From Kitasatospora sp. NBC_00315 (lineage in GTDB: Bacteria > Actinomycetota > Actinomycetes > Streptomycetales > Streptomycetaceae): a stretch of 64,000 nucleotides of DNA. Location of the stretch: NCBI RefSeq assembly GCF_041435095.1, contig NZ_CP108025.1:3286001-3350000 (forward strand). The letters run 5' to 3'. A model generated the notes under the pieces. It had not been told where the DNA came from. It was given only the letters and a program-made list of their open reading frames with translations, and searched no databases. Position numbers and translations under genes: made by a program. Below are positions 16,173-25,579 of this stretch, in pieces; the stretch's first letter is position 1; each line of letters starts with the position of its first letter.

Positions 16173-17051
16173 GTGACCGAGCAGAGCAGAGCACGCTTCC
16201 GCGCCGAGGCCAGGGCCGAGCACCCCGATCCGGTGCTGCTCTGTGTGCTCGCCGCCGCCGAACACACCCTCCTCCGGCGCCCGTTCGAGCCGGGGGCCGA
16301 GGAGCCGCCCACCCTGGAGGAGCTGCTCGCGGCCTGCCAGGCGGCCATCGAGCGGCACGCGGCGGCCGTCCGGCTGGCCGTGGCCGAGCGCGCGCCGGGC
16401 ACACCGGAGGAGACCGCCGCGCTGCTGGCGGCCGTGCTCGGCGGACGCGAGCGCTTCCACGGGCGGCAGTCCGACTACCGCCGGCTGGAGTCCTCGCTGC
16501 TGCCGGAGGTGCTCCGGCGCCGCCGCGGCCTGCCGATCATGCTGTCGCTGGTCTGGATCGCGGTCGCCGCCCGGGCCGGACTCTCCGTCCGGGCGGTGGC
16601 CCTGCCGGGGCACTTCGTCGTGGCGGTCGGCGGACCGGCCGGCGGCGAGGAGTACGTGCTGGCCGACCCGTTCCACGGCGGGCGGCTGCTCGGCCCGGAC
16701 GACGCCGCCCACTTCGCGCACAGCGCGGGGCACGTCTTCTCCCCCGACATGCTCGCCCCCGCCCAGCCGCTGGACATCGTGCTGCGGGTGCTGGGCAACA
16801 TCCGCCACTGGGCCGCCGACCGGCCCGAGCACGCCCGCAGTCAGTTGTGGGCCACCGAGCTCTCGCTGCTGCTGCCGCGCCACCCCGCCCAGTTGCGCCT
16901 GGAGCGGGCCGAACTGCTGGTCCGTACCGGGGACTTCCTGGCCGGCGCCGCCGAGATGGACTCCTACGCCGAGATCCTGGACGCCTTCGACCCGGAGACC
17001 GCCACCCGGGTCCGCCAGGAGGCCCGGGCGGCCCGGCACCGGCTGAACTAG
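16173..17051 (+). CDS. SirB1/transglutaminase-like-core protein
   Basis: A 292-residue protein of the SirB1 (YchA, Transglut_core2) family. The conserved stretch RRRGLPIMLSLVWIAVAARA, the LPGHFVVAVGG segment (with the His of the family motif) and the DPFHGGRLL block are all present. A C-terminal TPR-like helical region (RHPAQLRLERAELLVRTGDF) follows. The usual transglutaminase cysteine is not obvious, which is typical of this family. It follows the GNAT gene by 55 bases on the same strand and may be cotranscribed. I chose the GTG at 16173 without a strong ribosome site. Function unknown. Confidence 0.82.
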   Translation: MTEQSRARFRAEARAEHPDPVLLCVLAAAEHTLLRRPFEPGAEEPPTLEELLAACQAAIERHAAAVRLAVAERAPGTPEETAALLAAVLGGRERFHGRQSDYRRLESSLLPEVLRRRRGLPIMLSLVWIAVAARAGLSVRAVALPGHFVVAVGGPAGGEEYVLADPFHGGRLLGPDDAAHFAHSAGHVFSPDMLAPAQPLDIVLRVLGNIRHWAADRPEHARSQLWATELSLLLPRHPAQLRLERAELLVRTGDFLAGAAEMDSYAEILDAFDPETATRVRQEARAARHRLN

Positions 17052-17100
17052 GCCCGGCCGAACCCGGGCACGGGCCGGCCCCGGGACCTCGACGCCGGCG

Positions 17101-17131
17101 CCCGCCAACCCTCCCGGGGGGGGGTGGCGGG
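17101..17131. terminator. Hairpin between the SirB1-type gene and the response regulator gene
   Basis: A run from CCCGCCAACCCTCCC pairs with the following G-run and TGGCGGG to give about 15 bp with one G-T-type mismatch. The genes converge here. Confidence 0.5.
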
Positions 17132-17159
17132 GCCGGGGCACGGCGTGCCGGTAGGGAGG

Positions 17160-17798
17160 TCAGAGCCAGCCCTTCTCCCGGGCGATCCGCACCGCCTCCG
17201 CGCGGTTGCGGGCCTCGGTCTTCTGGATCGCCATCGAGAGGTAGTTGCGGACCGTCCCCTCCGACAGGTGCAGCCGCCCGGCGATGTCCGCGTTCACCGC
17301 GCCGTCCGCGGCCGCCGCCAGGACGTCCCGTTCGCGGGCCGTCAGGGGGTTGGCGCCCTCGGCGAGGGCGGCGGCGGCCAGCACCGGGTCGATCACCCGC
17401 TCGCCGCGCAGCACCCGGCGGATCGCCTCGGCGAGTTCGGCGGCCGGAGCGTCCTTGACCAGGAACGCGTCGGCCCCCGCCTCCATCGCCCGGCGCAGGT
17501 ACCCGGGGCGGCCGAAGGTGGTGGCGATCACGATCTTCGTCTCCGGCCGGCGTCCGCGCAGCAGGGCCGCCGCCTCGATGCCCGTCATCCCGGGCATCTC
17601 GATGTCCAGCACGGCGACCTGCACCTCGTGCGCGACGGCCGCGTCCACCACCTCGTCGCCGCGCGACACCTGGGCGACGACGTCGATGTCCTCCTCCAGC
17701 CCGAGCAGCGCGGCCAGCGCCTCGCGCACCATCCCCTGGTCCTCGGCGAGCAGGACCCTCACACGTCGCACGGGCGTCTGTGCCGTCTCGTCTGTCAT
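17160..17798 (-). CDS. NarL/DesR-type response regulator
   Basis: A two-component response regulator that binds DNA. The receiver domain (about residues 13-128) has acidic D20, phosphoacceptor D65 in AVLDIEMPG, the Thr of ATTFGRPGY and the Lys of LVKDAP. A LuxR-type helix-turn-helix (LTARERDVLAAAADG through SEGTVRNYLS, about 150-200) completes it. It lies 118 bases downstream of a DesK-like kinase and an ABC-2 exporter on the same strand, an arrangement used by DesK/DesR and drug- or lipid-responsive exporters. Its likely target is the exporter operon promoter, by inference. Confidence 0.93.
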   Translation of the reverse strand: MTDETAQTPVRRVRVLLAEDQGMVREALAALLGLEEDIDVVAQVSRGDEVVDAAVAHEVQVAVLDIEMPGMTGIEAAALLRGRRPETKIVIATTFGRPGYLRRAMEAGADAFLVKDAPAAELAEAIRRVLRGERVIDPVLAAAALAEGANPLTARERDVLAAAADGAVNADIAGRLHLSEGTVRNYLSMAIQKTEARNRAEAVRIAREKGWL

Positions 17799-17916
17799 GC
17801 CGTCAGCCTAGGCAACGCGCGGCACCGGCCCGGCAGGGCGTCCGCCCCGGCGCCTCACGACGGGGGCGCCGCGCCCCGCCCGCCCGGCAGGCCGCGGGCG
17901 GGCGGGCCGCCGAGGC

Positions 17917-19200
17917 TCAGGCCCCGGACCGCTCCGACCGCTCCTCCGGCCGGACCGCCGGCTCGGCGACGGCCGGCAGTGGCACCGCCGCCCGCAGGCG
18001 AAAGCCCCGGTCGTGCGGGCCGGTGCCGGTCTCCAGGCGCCCGCCGACCGTGGCCAGCCGCTCCCGGAGGCCGGAAAGGCCGTTGCCCGGCGCGGACTTG
18101 CCCGGCCCGGGGCCGTCGTCGGTGATTTCCAGGACGGCGAACCGCTCGCCGCTCTCCTCCCAACTCCGGTCGGCCGTCACGGTGCAGAGCGTGGCGTCCG
18201 CGCCGTGCCGGACGATGTTGGTGACCGCCTCGCGCAGCGCCCAGGCCAGCACCCCGGACTCCTCGCTGCCGATCCCCGGCCAGGCGTCCGCGAGCGAGGG
18301 AGCGGCCTCCAGGGTGACCTGTGCGGTGGCCAGCGCCGTACGGGCGGCGGCCAGTTCGACCGGCAGGGTGGGACGCCGGAAGCCGCTGACCGCCTCGCGG
18401 ACGTCCACCAGCGACTGCCGGGCCACCTTCTCGATGTCGGCGACCTGCTCGCGGGCGGCCTGCGGCCGGTCCTGGTCCATGAACCGCCCGGCCAGCTCGC
18501 TCTTCAGCGTGATCAGCGACAACGAGTGACCGAGCAGGTCGTGCAGGTCCCGGGCGAGGCGCAGCCGCTCCTCGGAGGCCGCCAGGTGCGCCACCGTCGC
18601 CCGGGCGTCGCGCAGTTCCCGCATGGTGGCGATCAACCGCTGGAGGCCGGTCATCGCGACGCCGCCGAGGAAGCAGGGCAGGATGATCGCGGCCAGCGTG
18701 TCCGAGTCGGCGTGGCTGAGCAGCGCAACGACGAGCGCCAGGACGGTGGTCGCCAGCACGCCGCGCAGCGCGACCCTGGCCGGCAGCACGACCGCGACAC
18801 AGACCGACGCGTAGGTGAACAGCGTCAGCCAGGCCTGGCCGAATCCGAACGAGGTGGCCACGGCCAGTGCCAGCATCACCCCGACCAGCGGGTACTTCCC
18901 CCACCAGCCGTCCGGCCTGGTCGAGCGTACGGCGATCAGGCCGACGTACGCGGCCAGGAAGGCCACCAGCGCCACCCACCCGGCGATCGTGGCGACCGGG
19001 CCGTGCCCGCCGCCGGTGAGGTCCTTGACCGGGTAGACCAGGTAGACCATCCAGAGCAGCATCCACGCCAGCTTGACCAGCAGTTGGCGCCGGTTCTCGA
19101 CGCCGGCGCCGGGGATGTTGCCGTACGACTCCTCCTGGCCCCCCGCCCCGTGGTCGTCGGGGCGGCGGGCCAGGAGCTTCTTCGGCATGAGCGCCATCAT
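17917..19200 (-). CDS. DesK-like membrane sensor histidine kinase
   Basis: A 427-residue kinase with five or six predicted transmembrane helices (residues about 40-190). A HisKA_3 dimerisation helix follows, with phosphoacceptor H220 in RLARDLHDLLGHS. The C-terminal HATPase domain shows the N-box (LREAVTNIVRHG) and the G-box (DDGPGPGKSAPGNGLSGLRE). The ATG at 19200 overlaps the stop of the upstream ABC-2 permease (ATGA), so translation is coupled. The membrane-embedded sensor suggests it detects a membrane or lipid signal, perhaps the exporter's substrate. Confidence 0.93.
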   Translation of the reverse strand: MMALMPKKLLARRPDDHGAGGQEESYGNIPGAGVENRRQLLVKLAWMLLWMVYLVYPVKDLTGGGHGPVATIAGWVALVAFLAAYVGLIAVRSTRPDGWWGKYPLVGVMLALAVATSFGFGQAWLTLFTYASVCVAVVLPARVALRGVLATTVLALVVALLSHADSDTLAAIILPCFLGGVAMTGLQRLIATMRELRDARATVAHLAASEERLRLARDLHDLLGHSLSLITLKSELAGRFMDQDRPQAAREQVADIEKVARQSLVDVREAVSGFRRPTLPVELAAARTALATAQVTLEAAPSLADAWPGIGSEESGVLAWALREAVTNIVRHGADATLCTVTADRSWEESGERFAVLEITDDGPGPGKSAPGNGLSGLRERLATVGGRLETGTGPHDRGFRLRAAVPLPAVAEPAVRPEERSERSGA

Positions 19201-19919
19201 GCCTGCTTGGTGTCCTTGCGGTACAGGTGCGCCGCCGCCGCCACGAAGAGGGCCAGGAAGCCCGCCAGGCCGGCCATCGCCGCGATGTCCGGCGAGTGGC
19301 CCGGCTGCACGAAGGAGGCCAGCTGGTTGTAGAGGTAGACCGGGTTGAAGCGGGCGAACTTCTTCAGCGAGTCCCCGACCGGGAACCACGTGCCGCCGAA
19401 GAGCGCCATCAGCATGTAGACGATCATCACGACGGGCTGCACCGCGTCCGGCTGCGCCGCGTACCCGAGGGCCACGCCCAGCGCGGCGAAGACGAAACTG
19501 CCCAGCCAGAGGGCGAGTCCGAGCCCGAGCCACTGCGCGGCGCTCAGGTCGACGCCCTCGAAGCCGCCGATCACGAAGACCACCACGATGGCCGGCAGCG
19601 TGGTCACCGCGCAGGAGGCGATCTTGCCGATGGTGTAGGCCCGGCCGGGCAGCGCGGTCAGCCGCAGCTGCCGGACCCAGCCGCTCTTGCGCTCCAGCGA
19701 GATCCTCTGCGCGCTGCCGGTGAGCACCGCGCCGACGGCGCCGAAGGTGGCCATCGAGACCATGAAGTACGACTTCGCCGGGATCCCCCCGGCCACGCTT
19801 CCACCGCTGTAGGCGCTGATGAAGAAGACGTAGAGCAGCGCCGGGTAGAGCACCGTGAACATCAGGTACCGCTTGTTGCGCAGGGTGCGCATGATCTCCA
19901 GCTGGATCAGGGTGGTCAT
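19197..19919 (-). CDS. ABC-2 type transporter permease
   Basis: A 240-residue integral membrane protein with six predicted helices and an N-terminal cytoplasmic start (MTTLIQLEIMRTLRNKRYLM) typical of ABC-2 exporter permeases. It overlaps the ATPase gene by ATGA upstream and the kinase gene by ATGA downstream, so ATPase, permease and kinase form one tightly coupled operon. Together with the ATPase it should form an exporter of a small hydrophobic or antibiotic-like compound, or a lipid. The substrate cannot be told. Confidence 0.92.
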   Translation of the reverse strand: MTTLIQLEIMRTLRNKRYLMFTVLYPALLYVFFISAYSGGSVAGGIPAKSYFMVSMATFGAVGAVLTGSAQRISLERKSGWVRQLRLTALPGRAYTIGKIASCAVTTLPAIVVVFVIGGFEGVDLSAAQWLGLGLALWLGSFVFAALGVALGYAAQPDAVQPVVMIVYMLMALFGGTWFPVGDSLKKFARFNPVYLYNQLASFVQPGHSPDIAAMAGLAGFLALFVAAAAHLYRKDTKQA

Positions 19920-20953
19920 CGCACGCTCTCCTTCGCGGTGGTGGTGCTCCCGGTGGTGGCGCTGCCAGGGGTGACACTGCCGGTGGTGACGCTCCCGATG
20001 CCGGCGTCCTGGGCGTCCTGGTCGCCCGTGATGGTCAGGAAGGCCTGCTCCAGGCCGAGGCCGGTGACCTCCAGGCCGCGCGGGTACAGGCCCGCCCGGT
20101 AGAGGCCGGCGACGTCGGCGTCCGCGTCGGCGGTGCGGATGCGTACCGTCCTGACGCCGTCGGCCCGGCCGCTGACGTCCAGTGCGAGGACACCGGGCAG
20201 GGCGCGCAGCACCGCCTCGTCGAACGGGCCGTCGGCCGCGTGCAGTTCGAAGCCGATCCGGCGGGCACCGGCCTTCGCCTTGATCTCGGCGGAGGTGCCG
20301 TCGGCGATCAGCCGCCCCCGGTGCAGGACGAGCACCCGGTCGGCGACCGAGTCCGCCTCCTCCAGGTAGTGGGTGGCGAACAGCACCGTCCGCCCGGCGG
20401 CCGCCTGGGCCCGCATGCCGGCCCAGAAGGACTGCCGCACGGAGACGTCCATGCCGGTGGTCGGCTCGTCCAGCACGATCAGGTCGTTGGCGCCGGCGAT
20501 CGCGAGCGCGAAGCGCACCCGCTGCTCCTGGCCGCCGGAGAGCTTGTCGGCCTTGCGCTCAGCGAGGTCGGTGATCCCGGCCTCGCGCAGCACCTCCTCG
20601 ACGGCGCGGCCGCGCGGGTGGACGGCGCAGGCGAACTTCACCAGTTCCCGCACCTTGACGTCCCCCATCAGGCCGCCGCTCTGCAGCATCGCGCCGACCC
20701 GGCCGGCCTGGACGGCGGCCCGTGGCGTCCCGCCGAACAGCGAGACGGTGCCCTCGTCGGGCTCGCGCAGGCCGAGCAGCATGTCCAGGCTGCTCGACTT
20801 GCCGGCCCCGTTGGGGCCGAGCAGCGCCACCGTCTCGCCGGGGTGCAGCACCAGGTCGAGTCCGTTCACCGCCTTCACCCGGCCGTAGCTCTTGCTGACC
20901 TGCCGGAAGGCGGCGACCTCACCGCCCCCGTTCAGTTCCGTCCCGCTGCTCAT
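19916..20953 (-). CDS. ABC-2 type exporter ATP-binding protein
   Basis: The ATPase subunit (345 aa) of the exporter. Walker A GPNGAGKSSS (about residue 49), signature LSGGQEQRVRF, Walker B LIVLDEPTTGMD and the switch His of FATHYLEEAD are intact. The C-terminal region resembles the DrrA-type extension. The last 35 residues are a low-complexity Thr/Gly/Ser run with repeated TTGS/TPGS, unusual for the family and possibly disordered. I chose the ATG at 20953 because GAGAGG lies eight bases upstream. It opens the four-gene operon ATPase-permease-kinase-regulator. Confidence 0.93.
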   Translation of the reverse strand: MSSGTELNGGGEVAAFRQVSKSYGRVKAVNGLDLVLHPGETVALLGPNGAGKSSSLDMLLGLREPDEGTVSLFGGTPRAAVQAGRVGAMLQSGGLMGDVKVRELVKFACAVHPRGRAVEEVLREAGITDLAERKADKLSGGQEQRVRFALAIAGANDLIVLDEPTTGMDVSVRQSFWAGMRAQAAAGRTVLFATHYLEEADSVADRVLVLHRGRLIADGTSAEIKAKAGARRIGFELHAADGPFDEAVLRALPGVLALDVSGRADGVRTVRIRTADADADVAGLYRAGLYPRGLEVTGLGLEQAFLTITGDQDAQDAGIGSVTTGSVTPGSATTGSTTTAKESVR

Positions 20954-21115
20954 CCGTCCGGTCCTCTCCTGGCGGGCCGCACCTCGGCCCCGCTCCACAA
21001 GAGTCCCGCTCGGGGGGCGCCCGGCGGCAGTGTGCGCCGTCGTGTCCCCGGCATGACGGATGTCACGGTCGCGGCCGGCGCCCCACCGCGCGGGGCGCCG
21101 GCCGCAACCGCCCGC

Positions 21116-23269
21116 TCAGCCCGCGAGCGCCTTGCGGACGAAGTCGACCTGGAGCAGCAGCAGGTTCTCCGCGACCTCCTCCTGCGGTGTCATGTGGGTG
21201 ACCCCGGAGAGCGGCAGCACGGTGTGCGGACGGCCCGCCGCGAGCAGCGCGGAGGAGAGCCGCAGGGTGTGGGCGGCCACCACGTTGTCGTCCGCCAGTC
21301 CGTGGATGATCATCAGCGGCCGCTCCAGGCCCGCCGCGTAGCCCGTCAGCGAGTTGGCGGCGTAGACCTCCGGCCGCTCGGCCGGGTGCCCGAGGTAGCG
21401 CTCGGTGTAGTGGGTGTCGTACAGCTCCCAGTCCGTGACGGGTGCGCCGGCGACGGCCGCGTGGAAGACGTCCGGGCGGCGCAGCACCGCGAGTGCGGCC
21501 AGGTAGCCGCCGTAGGACCAGCCGCGGATCGCGACCCGGCCGAGGTCGAGCGGGAACTCCCCGGCGAGCGCCCGCAGGGCGTCCACCTGGTCGTCCAGGG
21601 TGGCGCCGGCGAAGTCGAAGGCGATCGACTTCTCCCAGGCCGGGCCGCGTCCGGGAGTGCCCCGGCCGTCCGCGACGACCACCGCGAACCCCTGGTCGGC
21701 GAACCACTGGGAGGTCAGGTGCGGGTTGTGCGCCTGCACGACGCGCTGGCCGTGCGGCCCGCCGTACGGGTCCATCAGGACGGGCAGCAGGCCGTCCCGT
21801 TCGCGGTCGTAGCCGGTGGGCAGGAAGACCGCGCTGGGGATGCGGCGCTCGCCGGCGAAGCGGAACACCGGACGGGCGGTGATCACCGGGGTCTCGGCGT
21901 ACGACTCGACGACGGCGATCTCGTCCACCACGACGCCCTCGGGCAGATCCCGGCCGACCTGGACCAGCGCGCCGGGACGGCCGTGCTCAGAGGTCGCGCG
22001 GACGGTGACGCCCCCGGCGTGCACCGCGCTGCTGACGGAGGTGAACGGCTCGCCGTTGGCGGACTCCCAGGAGAGCCGCTTGCCGTCGTGCGAGATCCGG
22101 CCGACGGCGATCCAGCCGGGCTCGGGATCGGTCTCGGCGGCGCCGCCGGAGGCGGTGAAGAACACCTCGCCCTCGGTGACCGCGAGGACCGAGCGCAGGT
22201 GCAGGTCGGCGCCGGTGACGGGGTGGTCGCCGACGACCAGCGCCCGGCTCCCGCTCTCGTCGGAGATCCGCACCAGCTTCCCGTCCGGCGTCCAGGCCGG
22301 CACGCCGGGGAAGACCTCCAGCCAGGCGTCGTCCTGCTCGGCGTGCAGCACGGTGGTGGCGCCGGTCTCGACGTCCACGGCGAGCACCTGCTGGCCGCGC
22401 TGGTCCCGGGACTGGACCAGCAGCAGCGGCGGGCCGCCGGCCGACCAGTGCACCCGCGCCAGGTAGGGGAAGGCCTCGGCGTCCCAGCGGATCTCGGCCC
22501 GGGTGCCGTCCAGGCCGAGCACCCAGAGCCCGACCTCGGCGTTGGCGGTGCCGGCCGCCGGGTAGGCGACCTCGGCGGGCTCGCGCTCCGGGTTGGCGGG
22601 GTCGGCGATCCACCAGCGCCGCACCGGCCCGTCGTCGGCCCGCTCGGCCAGCAGCCGGTCGCTGTCGGGCGACCACCAGAAGCCGCGGTCGCGGTCCATC
22701 TCCTCCTGCGCGATGAACTCGGCCTGGCCCCAGGTGAGCCCGGGGCCGTCGGGCTCCGCGAAGGCCCAGTCGGCGCTGCCGTCGGTGCGCGTCAGGCGCA
22801 GTTCGCCGCCGGTGGTGGCGTACGCGACGTAGACGCCGTCCGGGGAGGGGCGGGGGTCGAGCAGCGGGCCCTGCGCGGGCAGCTCCCGGGCGCCGCCGGT
22901 GCGGAGGTCCGTGACGAACAGCCGCCCGGAGAGGGCGAAGGCCGCGAGCCGGGCGGCGCCGTCGAGCGCGTAGCCGACGATGCCGGCCGAGCCCTCCCGG
23001 CTGCGCTCGCGCCGGGCCCGCTCGGCCGGGGAGAGGTCCTCCTCGCCGCCGCCGAGCAGGGCGAGCGGGTCGGCGACGATCCGCTCGCGGCCGGTGGCGG
23101 TGTCGAGGGCCCAGAGCAGGTTCGCGCGGTCGCCGCCCGAGCGGGAGCGCAGGAAGGCGACCCGGGAGCCGTCGGGTGCGACGGAGAAGGACCGGGGCGC
23201 CCCGACCGTGTAGCGCAGGGTCCGCGCGTACTGCCGGGGGAAGGTGTCCGCAGGGGTATCGGAGGTCAT
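21116..23269 (-). CDS. S9 family serine peptidase (prolyl oligopeptidase/DPP IV type)
   Basis: A 717-residue cytosolic peptidase (no signal peptide) with an N-terminal beta-propeller of the DPP IV type and a C-terminal alpha/beta-hydrolase. The catalytic serine is S585 in IRGWSYGGYLA. The Asp lies in HGLADDN (about 656-662), and the His is H692 in SGVTHMT. The WWSPDSDRLLAERAD and DRDRGFWWS blocks with IAQEEMDRD provide the Glu motif that binds the free N-terminus in DPP IV, so dipeptidyl-peptidase activity is likely. It is monocistronic and may degrade imported peptides, given the nearby importers (inference). Confidence 0.92.
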   Translation of the reverse strand: MTSDTPADTFPRQYARTLRYTVGAPRSFSVAPDGSRVAFLRSRSGGDRANLLWALDTATGRERIVADPLALLGGGEEDLSPAERARRERSREGSAGIVGYALDGAARLAAFALSGRLFVTDLRTGGARELPAQGPLLDPRPSPDGVYVAYATTGGELRLTRTDGSADWAFAEPDGPGLTWGQAEFIAQEEMDRDRGFWWSPDSDRLLAERADDGPVRRWWIADPANPEREPAEVAYPAAGTANAEVGLWVLGLDGTRAEIRWDAEAFPYLARVHWSAGGPPLLLVQSRDQRGQQVLAVDVETGATTVLHAEQDDAWLEVFPGVPAWTPDGKLVRISDESGSRALVVGDHPVTGADLHLRSVLAVTEGEVFFTASGGAAETDPEPGWIAVGRISHDGKRLSWESANGEPFTSVSSAVHAGGVTVRATSEHGRPGALVQVGRDLPEGVVVDEIAVVESYAETPVITARPVFRFAGERRIPSAVFLPTGYDRERDGLLPVLMDPYGGPHGQRVVQAHNPHLTSQWFADQGFAVVVADGRGTPGRGPAWEKSIAFDFAGATLDDQVDALRALAGEFPLDLGRVAIRGWSYGGYLAALAVLRRPDVFHAAVAGAPVTDWELYDTHYTERYLGHPAERPEVYAANSLTGYAAGLERPLMIIHGLADDNVVAAHTLRLSSALLAAGRPHTVLPLSGVTHMTPQEEVAENLLLLQVDFVRKALAG

Positions 23270-23586
23270 GGCACCAGACCCTACGACCTCCCGGCGCCGC
23301 CGCCCGGCTCATCGTGATCACTCGTTCGGAGCATCGGTGCCGAGAACCCCCTGAAGGCCCCGGCACCCCCTCCCACCGGCCCGGGCGCCCGGTCGACGGT
23401 CCCGGACCGCGGGGCGTGTCGTCTCACCGTGCGTAATGCGGGGCTCACCCGTCGGGTATGACTGATCCAGCGAGTGATCGTCGGGCCCCGTCCCGGGCCC
23501 GGCCCGCTCGACCGCTTGTCCCGCACGGTCCCGACCGCCGCCCTCTCCCCGAGGCGCGGCGCACCCGAGAAGGGGTGTGAGCCGTC
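23270..23586. other. Divergent intergenic region, peptidase / 64-aa membrane protein
   Basis: No gene seen in 317 bases. It must hold two divergent promoters. It contains a 9-bp inverted repeat, GATCACTCG at 23316-23324 and CGAGTGATC at 23471-23479, and a GGGTAT box at 23454. I could not match that box to a full -35/-10 pair. Confidence 0.4.
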
Positions 23587-23781
23587 ATGGCTTTGTCCGT
23601 CTCCGCCGTCATGCTGACGCTGGTCATCGTGGTGGTGCTGATCCGCCGGTCCAGCCTGAAGCCGGCACACGCGATCATCTGCGCGCTGCTGGGCTTCTAC
23701 CTGGCGTCGAGTTCCATCGCGCCCTCGATCAGCGAGGTCACCAGCAACCTCGCCGGGATGATCAACGGCCTGAAGCTCTAG
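23587..23781 (+). CDS. Small conserved membrane protein (64 aa)
   Basis: A two-helix membrane protein: helix one spans about residues 3-20 ([15 protein letters not shown]) and helix two about 27-45 ([16 protein letters not shown]), followed by a short amphipathic tail. The central motif LKPAHA..C.L.GFYLA recurs in many streptomycete small membrane proteins, including some on plasmid transfer loci, by memory. It begins at an ATG with an AAGGGG site set a little far upstream. It lies alone just upstream of mshB. Function unknown. Confidence 0.8.
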   Translation: MALSVSAVMLTLVIVVVLIRRSSLKPAHAIICALLGFYLASSSIAPSISEVTSNLAGMINGLKL

Positions 23782-23846
23782 GCCGTGTCCGGCGGCGCCC
23801 GGTGCCCGGCCCGGCGCCGGGGGGCGCGGTCGTTAGGCTGCTCCCC

Positions 23847-24785
23847 ATGACCGCGAATCCCGGCCGCCGCCTGCTCCTGGTGCACGCCCATCCCGACGAC
23901 GAGTCGATCGGCAACGGCGCGACGATGGCCCGCTACGCCGCCGAGGGTGTCTCGGTCACCCTGGTGACCTGCACCCTCGGCGAGGGCGGCGAGGTGATCC
24001 CGCCCGGCCTCGCCCATCTGACGGCGGAGCGGGAGGACCGCCTCGGCCCCCACCGGATCGGCGAGCTGGCCCACGCGATGCGTGAGGCCGGTGTCGCCGA
24101 CTTCCGCTTCCTGGGCGGCCCGGGGCGCTACCGCGACTCCGGGATGATGGGCGTGCCCGACAACGAGGTGCCCGGCTGCTTCTGGCGGGCGGACCTCGAC
24201 GAGGCCGCCGGTCACCTGGTGGCGGTGGTCCGCGAGGTCCGTCCGCAGGTGCTGGTCACCTACGACGAGCAGGGCGGCTACGGCCACCCCGACCACATCC
24301 AGGCGCACCGGGTCGCGATGCGCGCCCACGAGCTGGCCGCCGATCCGGCGTTCCGGCCCGACCTCGGGCCGGCCTGGCGGATCGCCAAGGTCTACTGGAA
24401 CCGGATGCCCCGGTCGGTGATCGAGGAGGGCCTGCGCGAGACGGCCGCCAAGGCGTCCTTCCCCGGCGTCGCCGCGGTCTCGGACGTGCCCGGGGTGGTG
24501 GCCGACGAGCTGGTCACCACCGTGCTGGACGGCCGGGAGTACGCGGGCCGCAAGGCCGCCGCGATGGCCGCTCACGCCACCCAGATCACGGTGGACGGGG
24601 CGTTCTTCGCGCTCAGCAACGACCTCGGCCAGCCGCTGGTGGCGACCGAGTACTACCAGCTGGTGCGCGGGGAGCGCGGGCCCGGGCAGCCGGAGCGCGA
24701 CCTCTTCGCGGGCCTGGGCACGGACGACCCCGCCGACAACGCCGCCGCCGACCGGGCCGCCGCCACCGAGGAGAGCGACCGATGA
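23847..24785 (+). CDS. mshB: GlcNAc-Ins deacetylase of mycothiol biosynthesis
   Basis: A zinc LmbE/PIG-L-family deacetylase (312 aa). It removes the acetyl group from N-acetyl-glucosaminyl-inositol, the second committed step in making mycothiol, the actinobacterial thiol buffer. The metal motif VHAHPDDE (H15, D18) and the second motif [11 protein letters not shown] are intact, as is the YWNRMPRSV segment typical of MshB. I chose the ATG at 23847. The gene overlaps its downstream membrane partner by ATGA. MshB is favoured over the amidase Mca by the context and by the EYYQLVRG tail, though the two are related. Confidence 0.92.
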   Translation: MTANPGRRLLLVHAHPDDESIGNGATMARYAAEGVSVTLVTCTLGEGGEVIPPGLAHLTAEREDRLGPHRIGELAHAMREAGVADFRFLGGPGRYRDSGMMGVPDNEVPGCFWRADLDEAAGHLVAVVREVRPQVLVTYDEQGGYGHPDHIQAHRVAMRAHELAADPAFRPDLGPAWRIAKVYWNRMPRSVIEEGLRETAAKASFPGVAAVSDVPGVVADELVTTVLDGREYAGRKAAAMAAHATQITVDGAFFALSNDLGQPLVATEYYQLVRGERGPGQPERDLFAGLGTDDPADNAAADRAAATEESDR

Positions 24786-25246
24786 CCGACCGCGCACCGG
24801 CCCCCGCCGCCACCCGCCGCTCGCTGCCCGCCCGGGTGCTCGGCACCCGCGCCGAGCGGCTGGCCGAACCCCGGCCGCCACGGACCGGCCGGATCGTCGC
24901 GTACGTCGTGCTGTTCGTGCTGGGCGGCCTGGTGTCGCTCTGTGGTTCCTTCGTGCAGACCCTGTGGACGCCGGCCGGGCTGTTGCTGGCGCTGGCCGCC
25001 ACCGCCGCGGTGTTCTACGCCGGGCTGCGGGTGACCGGGACCAAACTGGGCGCGGGTGCTCCGGTGGCGGGCTGGTTCCTCGTCCTGATCGTGCTGATGG
25101 TGCCGCGCCCGGAGGGGGACACCGTGCTCTGGCCGAGCGCCTCCTCGTACGCGTTCCTGTTCGTCGGCTCGATTCTCGGCGTGATCTGCGCCACCCTGCC
25201 GACCGCGACGAGCTATCTCTTCGGGGCGCCCGGCCCGCGCCGGTGA
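24782..25246 (+). CDS. Membrane protein coupled to mshB (DUF6113-like)
   Basis: A 154-residue protein with four predicted transmembrane helices after a 35-residue Arg/Pro-rich cytoplasmic stretch. It overlaps mshB as ATGA, so it is translationally coupled, and the same pairing exists in mycobacteria (Rv1170-Rv1171) by memory. A role linked to mycothiol is suggested only by this constant neighbourhood; no catalytic motif is visible. Confidence 0.82.
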   Translation: MTDRAPAPAATRRSLPARVLGTRAERLAEPRPPRTGRIVAYVVLFVLGGLVSLCGSFVQTLWTPAGLLLALAATAAVFYAGLRVTGTKLGAGAPVAGWFLVLIVLMVPRPEGDTVLWPSASSYAFLFVGSILGVICATLPTATSYLFGAPGPRR

Positions 25247-25579
25247 GCCGCGGGTGACCGCGCGTCCGCAGAGCGGTACGACGAGCAGTCAGGAGCGCGC
25301 GAACGTAGTCTCATACCGGAGGAACCGGACGTATCAGGTTCATTCCGATCCAGTTCGGCTCTCTGTTCTTCCCAGTATGGTGGTGCCGCAACAAGCCGCC
25401 CCCGACCACTGCCGGGCGGGGCCGGCCGGAGAGAATCAGCCAAGACGAAAGAAGCTGGTGTCGGAGGGGACGTTGTCCCGGTCCACTGCTCGGCGGCACG
25501 CGCCGCCCGGCCGGACGGGCACCCCACAACCCGCGGTCGCGCCCCACGGCAGCAACCGCGAACCCGGAGCAGAGCAGCA
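25247..25579. other. Non-coding leader upstream of the 748-aa protein
   Basis: A 333-base gap without a supportable gene. The middle (about 25300-25380) is distinctly less G+C-rich and is the likely promoter area. GGAGC about ten bases before the TTG at 25580 is the probable ribosome site. No terminator for the mshB operon is obvious. Confidence 0.4.

Noticed and set aside
23430..23460. SigB-like promoter before the 64-aa membrane protein gene
   Set aside because: A GGGTAT box is present at 23454, but the upstream sequence at the required 14-16 base spacing does not fit GNNT (TAAT at 16), so the match is incomplete.
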